64,000 nt of DNA, taken from assembly GCA_018257865.1 (NCBI GenBank), contig JAEUBA010000007.1, positions 248,001-312,000 of the forward strand. Direction: 5' to 3'. Under the pieces are notes generated by a model. The model saw only the letters and a list, made by a program, of their open reading frames with translations, was not told where the DNA came from and searched no databases. Both the position numbers and the translations under genes were made by a program. The stretch's first letter is position 1. The number at the start of each line of letters is the position of its first letter. Shown in pieces: positions 53,376 to 64,000 of the stretch. The DNA is from Stereocaulon alpinum (taxonomy: Eukaryota > Ascomycota > Lecanoromycetes > Lecanorales > Stereocaulaceae).

Positions 53376-55707
53376 GCACCACCCTCCACCAACCCACATC
53401 ATCATCCAGAACGGGCTGATTCTGGCTTCCTCTCGCCATCACTGATTCCGCTTTCGCTGTATGTAAACCAGGACCGTCACATTGGGCAATCATACAAAGC
53501 CAAACCCTCCCTAACTCCATTAAAAAGGGACGCCCAAGCCACGAGTAACATAAGATACAAGACCGCCAGACTGCCTGTGACAAGGACTCGCTGAGCCATA
53601 TGTGAGCCTATCACCGTCATCAACGCGCCATCAATTACTACCAAGCAGACCTACAACCAAATCAGACAACCGTACGAGGATGTCACATCACTCTCCTCAA
53701 ACCTCAGATACGGGCCTGTACCACTCACAAAGCTCTGTCTCCACATCCGGTCAACATCCATTGACCATCGACCCTGGCGCGTTACGTACACTTAGTCAAC
53801 ATGAGCCATACCTCCACCGCGTCTAAGTGACACAAGAATATGACATACTGATACAATTAATGGCTCGCTCGATGTGATCTGACAACCACAACATGGCTCT
53901 TCAAAAGCGCCATCCAGACATGCCTGACAACCACAATCATCGTTGCATTCCCCTGCTTCGACCACCAACCGAAGAACAATGCTGCAGCTAGATTTTGTCG
54001 CCCCGGGTCGGCACGAAAGTCTCAAGCATGCTTCCTCCAGCTCACAAATCTATCCTACAAGTCGCTGACTGGCCAATGTGACTCAACCGAAAAACGGACC
54101 TCACACGATTATCAGCAGCTCACTAACACCACCAGAAGATGCAAAATCACACAGCTCCACCTCAGCCTGGAGCCCACTCTAAGCAGTAACCAACTGAAAG
54201 CATCGGCCTGCTGTTGCATACTTGATCACGCTTGATTAAAAGGTCAGTAGCTGCAACCAGCAGTTCAGACCCTCAATCAACGACTGGACCTTAACAGACT
54301 CACACCCAGACGTGAAAGATTGACTTTGACGCCACCACTCAACATCCACGGATATTGACAGCACCAAGGCATCAATCCACCAGCGCATTACAAATTCCAT
54401 CTTACAGAAGCACATCAAGATCTGCCGGACCTTGTCGTAAGAAACATTCTTACACCAACGTGTCAATCACCACATCCACTGCGCAGGAACAGAAAGCCGC
54501 GTCGACAGCTTTTCTAACAGAGCAGACACTCAGTCGCTATGGCCGACAACGTTACCATGACGCTACCACGAGTCTCTCGGTATCCCCAAACATTTCCACC
54601 AACAAGACAGCCAGTAAATCATGTGTCCGCTACAATACAGCATTAAAACGAATCATCATGATCACACCAACCAAAATACATCATCAAGATATCGCATATT
54701 CGAAAACCACTCCACCAGCCGATGGTATCGACAGACACCACATCATAAACCAAGTCACATCACCTTAAAGGTCATCACCTCGAACTACATATTCTTCAAA
54801 TCATCCCATAAAAGACTACAAGGACCACAACACCTCAAATCACACTATCGAAAAACTTCGTCAGAAATTACATCTCCGAGCACCATATACTCGATAACAA
54901 CATCATGCATGGTCACACACAACGAAGTACCTCATATCATATTGTCAGCCAAGCCATATTGTCAAAACCCAGACAAGAAGCAAAAGCAAATTGCATTATC
55001 AAGAATCATATCTCCGAAGACTCAACCAACCAAGGCATGGAACCAGAGAATATGAAAGGTGACCAAGGGAGGGTCTCGGGTGGAAGCGCTGGGATGCGGG
55101 AGGAATATGAGTATGGGGAATAGGGCACGTGCAATGGGTCGAAATCTTCTTGGGAGGCGTCGTTCGTCTTTGGGAATCGAATCAGCAACAGCGAGCTCCA
55201 AACTATACCTGTAGCAATAGCATTTTCTTAGAGGTAGATAGATACAATCATTCAATCCCCAAGATCATTCCTTCGTACGCTGTCGCGTTGCTGCCATGGG
55301 TTTGTGGTGGTGTGGTGCCCGATGCATAGTAAGGTAAGGTAGCTCTTCAGGGCTGGTGGGGCTAAGGGACGCAATGCATGGCCCTAGGTAATAAAGATAT
55401 GAAACTTTGTGCCGCAGAAGGCTAGAGCCTTCGTGCGAATTCTCCCTTTTCATTATTATTATAATATTATTGTTGATTCTGGTGTTTGTTTCCTTTTCTT
55501 CGAATACTATTGCCGTGTCGTATAATGGTGTCATCATGTCTAAGATTAATTAGTGGCTTAAGTTAGAACCAGTACTGCTCACTGCTCACTGCTCACTGCT
55601 CAGGGCTCAGACCTGAGAGTGCTCGGTGTGAGATTCGCGCTAGGGAACGGGCACCAGCCAATGAACCGATCGGACCGCAAGAAATAAACACGAGACTTTT
55701 GGACCCT
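53376..55707. other. Long intergenic stretch, CA-rich in its middle
   Basis: 2.3 kb with no convincing gene. From about 54,080 to 55,000 the plus strand is unusually rich in CA, CAC and ATC words, giving low-complexity open frames (54,355-54,768; 54,621-55,055) of Thr/His/Ser that are not protein-like. This is the opposite bias to RIP. Confidence 0.45.
55574..55601. repeat. 7-bp tandem repeat (ACTGCTC)
   Basis: Four perfect copies, about 106 bp upstream of the CAP-Gly gene start. Confidence 0.92.
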
Positions 55708-58352
55708 ATGGCCACTCCTACACCTCGGCGTTCTTTGGGACGCCCACGTCCTTCTCTGGGTAAACTCACCTCTATCACAGCATCCTCCTCCAACCTAGTA
55801 CTCTCCTCCGCAAGTCCTAGACCACCTCCTCTCCCCACCTCTGCCCGACGTCCCAGCGCGAGCGGCGCATCCACCCGGAAAGCATCTTTCGGCCCTCTGC
55901 CGTCTGCCGGACTGCATATAACAGCTGATGGGAGCGGTAATAATACACCGGTTTCGGAAGCAGGATCTAGTCCGTTCACCATGTTCCCCTCAAAACCTGC
56001 GACCAGCAGGAGGGTCAGCGATGACAGGAACGGCAATCAGAATCTTGAGGTTGGCGATATAGTCGATGTGCCTGGGAGCATGCATGGGACCATTAAATTC
56101 ATAGGCGAGGTTAAGGGCAAGAAGGGTCACTTCGCTGGCGTGGAGCTCAGCAAGGAATTCGCTTCCAGGGGTAAAAATGACGGAGATGTTGATGGGTAGG
56201 CGTCGGAAAGTTGCATATGGTGAATAGGCTTGCTAATGCATTGTGCAGTGTACGATATTTCACAACGTCTATACGGGGTGCTGGCATATTTCTCCCATCT
56301 AATAAGGCCTACAAACGCCTCTCACCGTCCTTTTCGTCAGGCTCCATGCCCCGAACACCAGATACTCCCTCACAAGACTCATACAGCCTTGGCAGTCGAA
56401 CAGACACCAAAACCACTACACCCACCGCATCCTCAACAACTTCGAAATTCAGCCAGTCCGTTGGTCCTAATCGGGCGCGCAGCCCTGATTTCAAGCCTAA
56501 GCAGAGACCTTCACTACCTCGCCCCGAATCGCCGCTACGAAAAGCGCAGAACGCCGCAGCAACACCTACAGCTCGACCTTCTATTGGAGCTCCCAAGCTG
56601 TCAAAGAGTGTGATTGGCGGCCCACGCTATGCACCAAGCCCAACACCTGCAAAGTTTGGGGGCAGTGTAAGGGGGCCCAAAGCTGGCGACCCAGGGAAAC
56701 GAATAGGGAACACCAGTTTCGCACCAAAAACACCCGCAAGTGCAAGGCCCCAGTCTCGGAGCGAGTATCAGCTAGGACCTGAAGCGATGTTTGATGAAGA
56801 GGTAGACGACACTCCAACTGGTGGTGCAAAGGCATGTTACCCCGCGCAACAGAGACAACAACCAATATCAAATCAGGAGGAAGAGGTCAGGCGACTCAGA
56901 GCAGAGCTAGAGGAACGGGACCGGCAGCTCGACAAGCAGACTGCAGACCTTGAAGAAATGCAAAGCAGTGTAGCAGAACTGCAAATGGTGACACCGAAGC
57001 ACAACTCCGCTGGCACGATGCGATCGAGAGGTTCCGGTATTGACGAGTTAGATGCATCGCAACTGCGTGCTCTAATACGGGAGAAGAATGAGAAGATCGC
57101 CGGGCTCACTTCGGATTTTGATACCCATCGAGCGCAATTCAGGAATACAATTGATAGCTTAGAGCGGACCAGTGATGAGACTAATCGAATATATGAACAC
57201 AAGGTCGAGGAGCTGACGCAACAAATAAGGGACTTGCAAGACCGAGGAGATGATGTGGAAAGCGTTGCACAGCAGCTGAAACAACTGGAAGAGCTGGTTC
57301 AGGAACTTGAAGAAGGCTTAGAAGATGCCCGGAGAGGTGAAGCAGAGGCCAGGGGTGAAGTAGAGTTCCTCAGAGGAGAGGTAGAAAGGACTCGATCAGA
57401 GCTACGGCGTGAAAGAGAAAAGGCAGCTGCAGCGCTCAAAGGTGCAGGCGCTACAATGGAAGGCAGCTTTAGTCCTGGCGGATCATCAAGAGAAGTCGAG
57501 CAAAGAGACGATGAGATCCGAGGTCTCAAGGCTATCATTCACTCTCTAAGCCGCGACGCTGTACCAGACGTGGGCAGTCCAAAGCACGGCAGTCGCCGGG
57601 TCTCGAAGCAACGCCAGAGTGGTATAAGCCAAACAAACGGCCACACCGATAATCAGCTTGTCGAAGAGCGCCAAACGCGAGAAAAGCTCGAGCGAGAAAT
57701 TAAAGAGCTAGAAGGCCTAGTAGACCGCAAAACCTACCGCGAAGAAGAACTAGAGCAGGAAATCATGCGTCTCAGGAAACTCAACGGCCACGTCAGTGTC
57801 GGCAGCAACGGCTTCTCAGAAAAGACCACTCTGCCTAACAACGGCAACCACCAGCCGAACTTAAGCAGAACCTTATCAAACGACTGGCGAGACCCAAATC
57901 CCCAAGAAATCAAGCAGCGTGACGGCCACGTCGACTCCATGATCGAATCAGACACCCACTCCACCACCATGACAGACACCAGCTCTCTCTACTGCGAAAT
58001 GTGCGAAACATTCGGTCACGAAATCTTCACATGTCCCAACATCAACGGCGACTCCACTCTCCAACAACAAGACCACCGCCCCGATTCCTCCCACCGCACA
58101 GGCCGCGACGTACTCGCAGAAGGTCTGAAGCTATCAGCCAACACAAACGACTATCCACCACCACTAAGTCCCGCGCGCAGTCCAGATACCAAAAGCCCAG
58201 CTGCAACGCCAAGGGCCATGGTGCCGAATCCGATGGAAACAGGGCCTGTGGCTGGGAAGAAGTCCGGCGTTGTGGATATGGAGAGGTGGTGTGCGCTGTG
58301 CGAGAGGGATGGGCATGAGAGTGTTGACTGTCCCTTCGAGGATATGTATTGA
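55708..58352 (+). CDS. CAP-Gly microtubule plus-end protein (CLIP-170/Tip1/Bik1-like)
   Basis: Cytoplasmic microtubule plus-end tracking protein that links microtubules to dynein or the cell cortex. Exons 55708-56195 and 56249-58352, giving 863 aa. A Ser/Pro-rich basic N-terminus (about 1-115) is followed by the CAP-Gly domain (about 117-185: VGDIVDVPGSMHGTIKFIGE, HFAGVELSKEF, the GKNDG motif, then VRYFTT across the intron). A Ser/Pro linker leads to a long coiled coil (about 385-700), and two C-terminal CCHC zinc knuckles, CEMCETFGHEIFTC and CALCERDGHESVDC, as in CLIP-170 proteins. The two knuckles bind dynactin or Bik1/Lis1-type partners in relatives. Start at MATPTPRRSLGRPRPS; a TTG three codons earlier is ignored. 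Convergent with thioredoxin reductase. Confidence 0.94.
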
Positions 58353-58783
58353 TGATCGCGTACCTGCAGCGACGAACGCCAGCTGTGTTCCCTTGGCTTT
58401 TTTCTTCTCTTCGGAATTCGTACTTAGTTTTCTCTTCTGCGGGGGTAAAGCAGAGCACATATTGGCGAGGTGGGTTCGAGCATTGCTGGCGTTGTTACTT
58501 TCTTGCTGCTGTTTTTCTAGCGACTGCGTATGATGAGTTTGGAGATACCATGAGCGAACGAGCGAGCGAGCGAATAAGTGAGCTAGCTGGCGAGCTTGTA
58601 TAGCTGTTAATGTCTACTTATTAACTTACATATTGAACGAGTGGGGAATGGAGGCGAACCCCGAGGAAAATGTTAATCTAAGCTGTTCGAGAGTCTATTG
58701 AATTGCTATTGTTTTATACATCCATCTAACCCTCTAAAGTATATCAACAAAATCTATGCCTCCCACGATCTCCCCCCCCCCCC
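58353..58783. other. Convergent 3' spacer
   Basis: 431 bp between two convergent genes. It contains a short GAGC-rich stretch (about 58,555-58,575) and a C-run (58,771-58,783) ending directly at the stop codon of thioredoxin reductase. Confidence 0.5.
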
Positions 58784-59848
58784 TCAAAGCAACGGATTAC
58801 TCCTATACTCCGGCGCCTCCCCATTAACCCCCTTTTTCGCCTCCCTCTCCCCTTCCAGCCCATCAGTAACATCCTCACTCTCCAACTCAGCCAACCACTT
58901 CTCCGCCTCGAGCGCCGCAATACACCCACTCCCCGCACTCGTAATCGCCTGCCTATACCTCTTATCCTGCACATCACCCGCCGCAAACACACCCTCAATA
59001 TTCGTATAACTAGTCCCCGGCTTCGTGAGGATGTAGTTCTCGCTATCCATATCTATGACGCCTTTGAACATAGCCGTCGCCGGATCGTGCCCGACGGCGT
59101 AGAAGAGGCCATTAGCTTCTAAGTGCGATTCCTCGCCCGTTTCGACGTTCTTGATGCGCAGGCCTGTCATGAGGCCGTTGGGTTTTTCTTCACCGGTGAC
59201 CTCTGTTGCGACGGTGTTGAAGCGGACTTTACATTTCGGATGTGCGAGGAGACGTTTCGCCATCGTTTTCGAGGCTCGGAGGGCGGATTTGCGGACTAGG
59301 ACTGTAACTTCGGAGCCGTATTTTGCGAGGAACATTGCTTCTTCGGCGGCGGAGTCGCCGCCGCCTATGACGACGAGGGGTTTTTTGCGGAAGATGGGGA
59401 CGGCGCCGTCGCAGACTGCGCAGGCGGAGATGCCGTTTTGCCAGTATTTGTCTTCGCCTGCGAGGCCTAGGCGGCGGGCGGAGGCGCCGGTGGCTATTAT
59501 TACCGCGGAGGCTGTGACGGGTTCGGATTCGTATTCTGGCCAGAGTTTGAAGGGGCGGGATGTGAGGTCGACTTTTTCGATTGTTTCGGATATTATCTTG
59601 GTCCCGAAACGTTCTGATTGTGCGCGCATGGCATCCATGAGTTCGCTTCCTCCTATCCCGTTAGGGAAGCCAGGGTAGTTTTCCACATCCGTCGTCGTAG
59701 TCAATTGACCACCAGCCGCTATGCCGTTCGCTAACATGCCTTCGTAGAGGACGGGTTGGAGTTCGGCGCGCGAGAGGTAGACAGCTGCTGTGTGGGCGGC
59801 GGGGCCGGAGCCGATGATTATTACTTTGGAGTGTTTCGAGGAAGTCAT
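58784..59848 (-). CDS. TRR1: Thioredoxin reductase (low-molecular-weight, NADPH)
   Basis: FAD enzyme that reduces thioredoxin with NADPH. Single visible exon, 354 aa from MTSSKHSKV. FAD Rossmann motif VIIIGSGPAAHTAA (about 9-22), GGQLTTTTDVENYPGFP, the redox site CAVC (C143, C146), the NADPH motif GGGDSAAEEA, and late FAD-binding GVFAAGDVQDKRYRQAITSAGSG. The C-terminal tail after EKWLAELES is longer than in yeast Trr1 (about 318 aa) and polar. The frame stays open for 67 codons upstream of the ATG with a presequence-like composition but no in-frame ATG (next feature). This copy should serve the cytosol; a mitochondrial form is possible. Confidence 0.97.
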   Translation of the reverse strand: MTSSKHSKVIIIGSGPAAHTAAVYLSRAELQPVLYEGMLANGIAAGGQLTTTTDVENYPGFPNGIGGSELMDAMRAQSERFGTKIISETIEKVDLTSRPFKLWPEYESEPVTASAVIIATGASARRLGLAGEDKYWQNGISACAVCDGAVPIFRKKPLVVIGGGDSAAEEAMFLAKYGSEVTVLVRKSALRASKTMAKRLLAHPKCKVRFNTVATEVTGEEKPNGLMTGLRIKNVETGEESHLEANGLFYAVGHDPATAMFKGVIDMDSENYILTKPGTSYTNIEGVFAAGDVQDKRYRQAITSAGSGCIAALEAEKWLAELESEDVTDGLEGEREAKKGVNGEAPEYRSNPLL

Positions 59849-60049
59849 GTTGTGGGGGAGTGGGGCGGTGCCCAGGGGTGCGGAGAGGCGGGCAGTAGGT
59901 GGGGGAGTTGTGGGTCGGAATGTGGAGGTTGCTAGGAGGGAGACTCCGATGCTGGAGCGGAGGGGAGAAGAGGAGGCGCGTCTGAAGGCTGAGGAAAACA
60001 GCGTGGAGGTTTCGAGTGTTTGCGTTGAATAGTTGAAAAAGTAGGAGGA
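59849..60049 (-). other. In-frame, AUG-less upstream extension of thioredoxin reductase
   Basis: Reading upstream from the ATG at 59,848, all 67 codons are open to a TGA at 60,052-60,050. The translation is rich in Arg, Ser, Ala and Leu with almost no acidic residues (for example LFSSAFRRASSSPLRSSIGV). This is the composition of a mitochondrial targeting peptide. No ATG lies in this frame; near-cognate codons (ACG, CTG) do. Confidence 0.55.
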
Positions 60050-60052
60050 TCA

Positions 60053-60351
60053 GATGTGGACGATGTCTTTATATGTGTTTCTCGGGGCTGTACATTGATA
60101 GATTTAAGGCCGTGAGAAGGATGTGGCAAGTGGACTTGTTCGACTTCAATTGCTACTACTGCAGGATTTGTCAAGAAGAACTATTCGCGGTCGATGTTCG
60201 GGAGTCGCGAGAAAGAACGTCATAGGGCTGAATGGTGCAATGATTCCTAAGCATGGGGATTCCATATCAAGGCTAAGGTAGATTAAGGTCATCATGTCGG
60301 TGATCAGAGTATTTGTTTTGATATCTCTTTCATTTTGTGACTGAAGTGATG
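60053..60351. other. Spacer upstream of thioredoxin reductase
   Basis: About 300 bp between the leader region of thioredoxin reductase and the 3' end of the CCCH/Smr gene. Nothing further was recognised. Confidence 0.4.
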
Positions 60352-62686
60352 CTACCCAGTTTGTCTTGGGCCTGTCGGCGCACTCTTTACTACCTTGATC
60401 TTCCCTCCTACTTCCTTATCCATACCAGCCCTATCGTTACCACCCTTCCTCTCCTCCAGCATGCTCTTGTCGAAGCTCTTGGGATCGATCCCAAGAATGC
60501 CTCCTAGATTATCGCCAGGCACACTGAATTCCCGGAAAGCATACCTCCACTCGCTAAGAAACCCGCGAATGGCTTTTCCGACCTTGTCCTTGCCATTCTT
60601 GCTGTGATGTCCAGTACCTGTGATTGCATATACTGGGCGATTGGAAGTCTGATGCTCAATGAGAGCGTTCTCGAGATACTCTACGGCCTCTTCAGGATGT
60701 AGGCCATGAAGGTCGACGTAGACTTCCTGAGCTGCCGAGCTGTCCTTGTTCCGCTCCTCGTATAGAAGTCGCGCTGCCTCACGGTGAGCCTTACGCATCA
60801 AGTCATTCTCTGATTGACCTCGAAGGCTTAGTGCCTTTGCAGCCCTGGCATCATTGCGGTTCCAGGCTTGATTGGCGCTGCATTTTTGTTAGCGAACGTG
60901 GACGGAGGCTATGTATGATATACTTCACCTTTGGAGAAATTTGTTGCGCAAACCTCCATGCTTGAAAGCGTCTTGCCTAGCTTTGAGGTACTCTTGATTT
61001 GCTTTTGCACCTGTCTCGAGCCAGGGTACATGCTGCGGTGCTTGTATAGCATTAGCGGCTATGGTGTTTTCACGACTCCCAGTATAGCTCTTCGTCTTCG
61101 TGAGACCTTTACGAAGCAAGCTTGGAGCAGGCGATGGTGATGATCGCACAAGGTCGGCAAGTGAGTTCGGTACATTCTCCTTGTTGCTATGGCCATGACC
61201 ATGACCGCCACGCTTTCCGTGATGTTTCTTAGCTCCTTTTGTTCCAGCAGCACCTAGACAAGGGAAGGCGTCGGTATCATCTACAGCAGGAATATGAGAC
61301 GGCGTAGACTCGCGAGAGTGATGACGGTGGCGGCTGGTGGGACGGGAGCCAGACGATCCGAATGATGAGGACATACCATTCATTGAAGATGCCCTTGGTT
61401 CGAATTGGCGGCGAGGTGTTGACATGTAGCCATTATTGGAGTTCTGAGAAGTCGAATAGTTGTACGACTGCAATTGGCCGGGTGAAGATGCCTGGGTCCA
61501 CTGGTTCATTGGTGAAGGCTGAAGGGTTGGAAAAGTATCGTAATCCTGGACTTGAAAGCTCGGGTGCATTTGCAGTGGCGGTGTCCCAACCGTTGCGTCG
61601 CCCAAATTCATGCGACTCATGAGGAGAGCTGGATCGTGGGAGAAGATGCATGAGTCTCCGGCAAGGCAATTGCCCATCACCCAGTACCTGGATCATCAGT
61701 AACGTACACAAAAGCTCAGAAACATATGCATACTTGCAGATATGGCTGCTAAGGTCATGACTGAATCGACAATCTGCTCTGAGACAATTTCCATTAGAAA
61801 GCCAGTACTTGCAAACTATGTTGCTGCGGCCACGGTCTTGGTCGATCATGATAGGCTGACTTGAATTCATGGACTTGCCAATGAGTACCTGGCCGTCGTT
61901 TTCTGGGAAGTAGCTTTGTTGTTCTTGCGGATAAGGCGTCGTATTTCCCATGAAATTCATGATTGTCGCACTTAGATCGTACCCATTAGCCTCCAAGGCG
62001 GCTTCAATTTCCTCATCTGTCTTTCCATCACCCATCACCGAGCGGAGCATGTCATATGGAGACATTTCATTCTGACTTGGATAACTCCATGACGCAGCCG
62101 CAGCATTCAGTCCGCTTTCTGAGGCACTCCCTGCGCCGGACGACGATGGTCTGCTAGTCGACCCCTCGTTGACTAGCCAATCCACAGTATCACTTCCATA
62201 GTCGCCGTACTCGTTTTGCTCCACACTTGGTGCACTAAAGCCATATGAATCTAGGCTCGGGCTGTGTGGTATTGGGGTTGCGAAAGCGAGCCGTGGCGAT
62301 GGGCGAGGAGAACTGAAGTTGCTGCCAGTGCCGTAGGACTTTGATCGTAAGAACCCCGGTCTTGGGCTAAGACCAGGAGGAAGAGCTGGACCTACCCGAC
62401 TGAGTGAAGGCGACGCTGCAGTGGTTGCATTGCGCTGGGAGTGCCATGGCGCGGGTGAGTTGCGCCGAATAATATTGTAGTGGCGGACTGGAGGCGACGA
62501 AACGGAGGAGGACGTAGGCTCCCGAAAGCGCCAAAGAATATCAAGAACGGTCTTTTCCAGAGGATCCCCTGTAAGCGAAAGCTCTCTCTGTACGAGCTCC
62601 GTGAGCTTCTCTGCCTGATCGTCTTCGTCAATGTTCGGGTCTTCCAGAATTTGCAAGCACAAGTCGTAGATCTCGTCGGAAACCAT
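60352..62686 (-). CDS. CCCH zinc finger and Smr-domain protein
   Basis: Predicted RNA-binding and possibly RNA-cleaving protein. Exons 62686-61734, 61687-60929 and 60877-60352, giving 745 aa. Order: an N-terminal helical region; Ser/Pro-rich linker; an HBS1-N/CUE-like helix bundle (about 210-245, DMLRSVMGDGKTDEEIEAAL and ANGYDLSATIMNF); two CCCH fingers, C-KYWLSNG-NC and, across intron 1, YWVMGNCLAGDSC (about 290-340); a long disordered linker; DUF1771 (about 595-635, ARAAKALSLRGQSENDLMRK); and an Smr domain (about 650-720) with the DLHG motif and TGTGHHSKNGK loop. Yeast Cue2 (no-go-decay endonuclease) and animal N4BP2 share the CUE/Smr logic, but the CCCH pair is a fungal addition. Confidence 0.9.
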
Positions 62687-63505
62687 CGTGACGCTAATAC
62701 TATATATTCACGTATTAGAAGTAGTTTTGGAACCGAGAGTGAGTGTTATATGCGGGATTGAGAGGATTATAGGGTAGCTGGTGGGGGCCGGGAATAGATC
62801 TAGATCTAGAAAGAGCGACTGGAAATAGCAAGAGTCTATAAGCCGCCGGCAGCTACATCGCAAGCTCGAATCGAAAGACAGACATCCAGCTCAGCGAACG
62901 AAGCTGGAGCTGTACCTGAAGATGGGAAAGAGCGGAGAAGCAAGGCGAACAACTGTTGACGACTTCGCCTCGCTATCGATGCGGGCGCCAGCCCTACCGG
63001 CTGTACTTCGGGTATGATGATAACATTTCTGAACATGAACGCTGCGCATAGACACGACGCTAAATCAGTGGATGGTGGTCATGCTTTAGACTCTGGGTAT
63101 GAATAGATCACTTCCTGTATGTGAAACAAGCAACTACCTAGCCAACAACTCCTGATGTACTGACTACCCTTTCGCTTACTGAACACAAGAGCTATGGGCA
63201 TATTTGAAGTGAATGAACCCCGGCAGTTGGTAGCCTCTCGAAAGTCGACACAGCCTGAATATGAAAGTAAGCCGCGTAGATCAACTCACTTATCCGCAAG
63301 TAGAGTCTTCGCTTGGTCTGAGGTTCGAAATCTCCCAACGTTTGCCTGTTGGTCCTAGATGATTGGAAATTCATTCTGGGGGCGTGTCGAAGTATTCTCA
63401 CAGTCGCGGTTGATAGAAATTCGCTTGCCAGCACTGTATCCACTCATATATGCAGTCTATGAAGTGGCCATTCAGTCTTCTACCCCTCCATATGCTTCTC
63501 TCCTT
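62687..63505. other. Spacer between tandem minus-strand genes
   Basis: 819 bp with the promoter of the CCCH/Smr gene. AGATCTAGATCTAGA occurs near 62,796-62,810. Open frames at 62,836-63,443 are not protein-like. Confidence 0.4.
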
Positions 63506-64000
63506 TCAAGCAGAATGTGTCTGGGCCCATCCAAACCACTTACTCATCCGCTTTCCCATTGACTGATACATTATACGGTCAATCTTAGCGACAGGATGAG
63601 GTTTGTGAAAAACAATCTTTCCCTTCTGATCATCGCCTGCTTCAAAGTCCACTGCTGAGCCAGCTCCTTGCTTAGCTGAGAATCCTACATCGGCCATAGC
63701 GGACACGAAAGTCTCCCAAGCAATCGCTTTCCCACGAGGCCCGGTGGCTGTACAAGCTGTGAACATCTGTGAGAGTGTGTCGATGGTTTCTTGTTTGGCA
63801 AACACTTTTGCCGCCTTTGGAGCAGCTTCATTATCGGAGGGTTCAGCTACCTGCCCTGTCTGAGCATGCGGCTGAGGCGGCTGCTGTTGGGCATGGGACT
63901 TCGATTTGGTCTTGAGAACTACCGTAGGTTGATTGTCAGAGGTTGTGGCTGTACCCCACTGAGTTTGCACGGGACCAGGCTTCTGTCCAGGTTTGGTTTT
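63506..64000 (-). CDS. Hypothetical fungal protein, C-terminal part
   Basis: The frame is open from the window edge to the stop at 63,506 (164 residues), so the start lies beyond 64,000. A Gln/Pro-rich linker (SHAQQQPPQPHAQ) precedes a folded-looking end: ETIDTLSQMFTAC, IAWETFVSAMADVGF, GSAVDFEAGDD, IVFHKPHPVAKID and KRMSKWFGW. I recall similar C-terminal modules (a short helical block, then FHKPHP and a final FGW) in many large filamentous-fungal proteins of unknown role. That is memory, not a search. No enzymatic motif is visible, and the N-terminal domains needed to classify it are missing. Confidence 0.7.
   Translation of the reverse strand, partial: KTKPGQKPGPVQTQWGTATTSDNQPTVVLKTKSKSHAQQQPPQPHAQTGQVAEPSDNEAAPKAAKVFAKQETIDTLSQMFTACTATGPRGKAIAWETFVSAMADVGFSAKQGAGSAVDFEAGDDQKGKIVFHKPHPVAKIDRIMYQSMGKRMSKWFGWAQTHSA

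Noticed and set aside
54355..55055. Thr/His-rich open frames
   Set aside because: They follow from the CA-rich composition rather than coding constraint.

Overview
The window looks like euchromatin of a filamentous ascomycete (Pezizomycotina). Genes are dense and sit on both strands. Introns are short (about 45-130 nt) with GTANGT-type donors. The proteins match fungal-type families, and one 12.85-kb block carries the C-to-T/G-to-A scars of repeat-induced point mutation (RIP). The species cannot be fixed from sequence alone; gene content is compatible with Leotiomycetes or a related class.

Layout. 0-9.5 kb: the 3' end of a mitochondrial-type adenylate kinase, an STK16/ENV7-like kinase divergent from NOP14, a disordered lineage-specific protein, and EAF6. 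9.6-13.2 kb: an MFS transporter with three in-frame stops (apparent pseudogene) and a stretch of degenerate DNA. 13.2-20.5 kb: a CTR copper transporter, an F-box/JmjC protein divergent from eIF4A, a coiled-coil protein and a FAHD1-type hydrolase. 20.5-22 kb: gene-poor DNA with an intron-containing tRNA-Val-like gene. 22,045-34,894: one nested transposon block. A Ty1/Copia element (5-bp target duplication GTTTC) holds a full-length 6,050-bp Ty3/Gypsy chromovirus (target duplication ATATT), an unclassified 1.21-kb insertion and an inverted solo LTR of the same Gypsy family (target duplication CCTAC). Subtracting the inserts leaves about 5.35 kb, a normal Copia length. 35-41 kb: sparse, with a small secreted protein and two unrecognised genes. 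41.4-49.5 kb: an SRm160-like PWI/SR protein, a PWWP chromatin protein and BNA1. 49.8-64 kb: RCL1, a small hypothetical gene, a long empty stretch, a CLIP-170-like CAP-Gly protein, thioredoxin reductase, a CCCH/Smr protein and the 3' end of one more gene.

The genes are mostly unlinked housekeeping functions: SSU-processome assembly (NOP14, RCL1), translation (eIF4A), splicing (PWI/SR), chromatin (EAF6, PWWP, F-box/JmjC), NAD synthesis (BNA1), redox (thioredoxin reductase) and microtubules (CLIP-170-like). There is no secondary-metabolite cluster, CRISPR array or viral genome. Many are arranged as divergent pairs sharing short promoters (ENV7/NOP14, F-box-JmjC/eIF4A, BNA1/RCL1, 41,095/41,454). 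The most informative parts are the datable nested transposons, the RIP-like lesions outside them, and an AUG-less open extension with a mitochondrial-presequence-like composition upstream of thioredoxin reductase. Exon joins were inferred by eye from splice consensus and reading frame; all totals divide by three.
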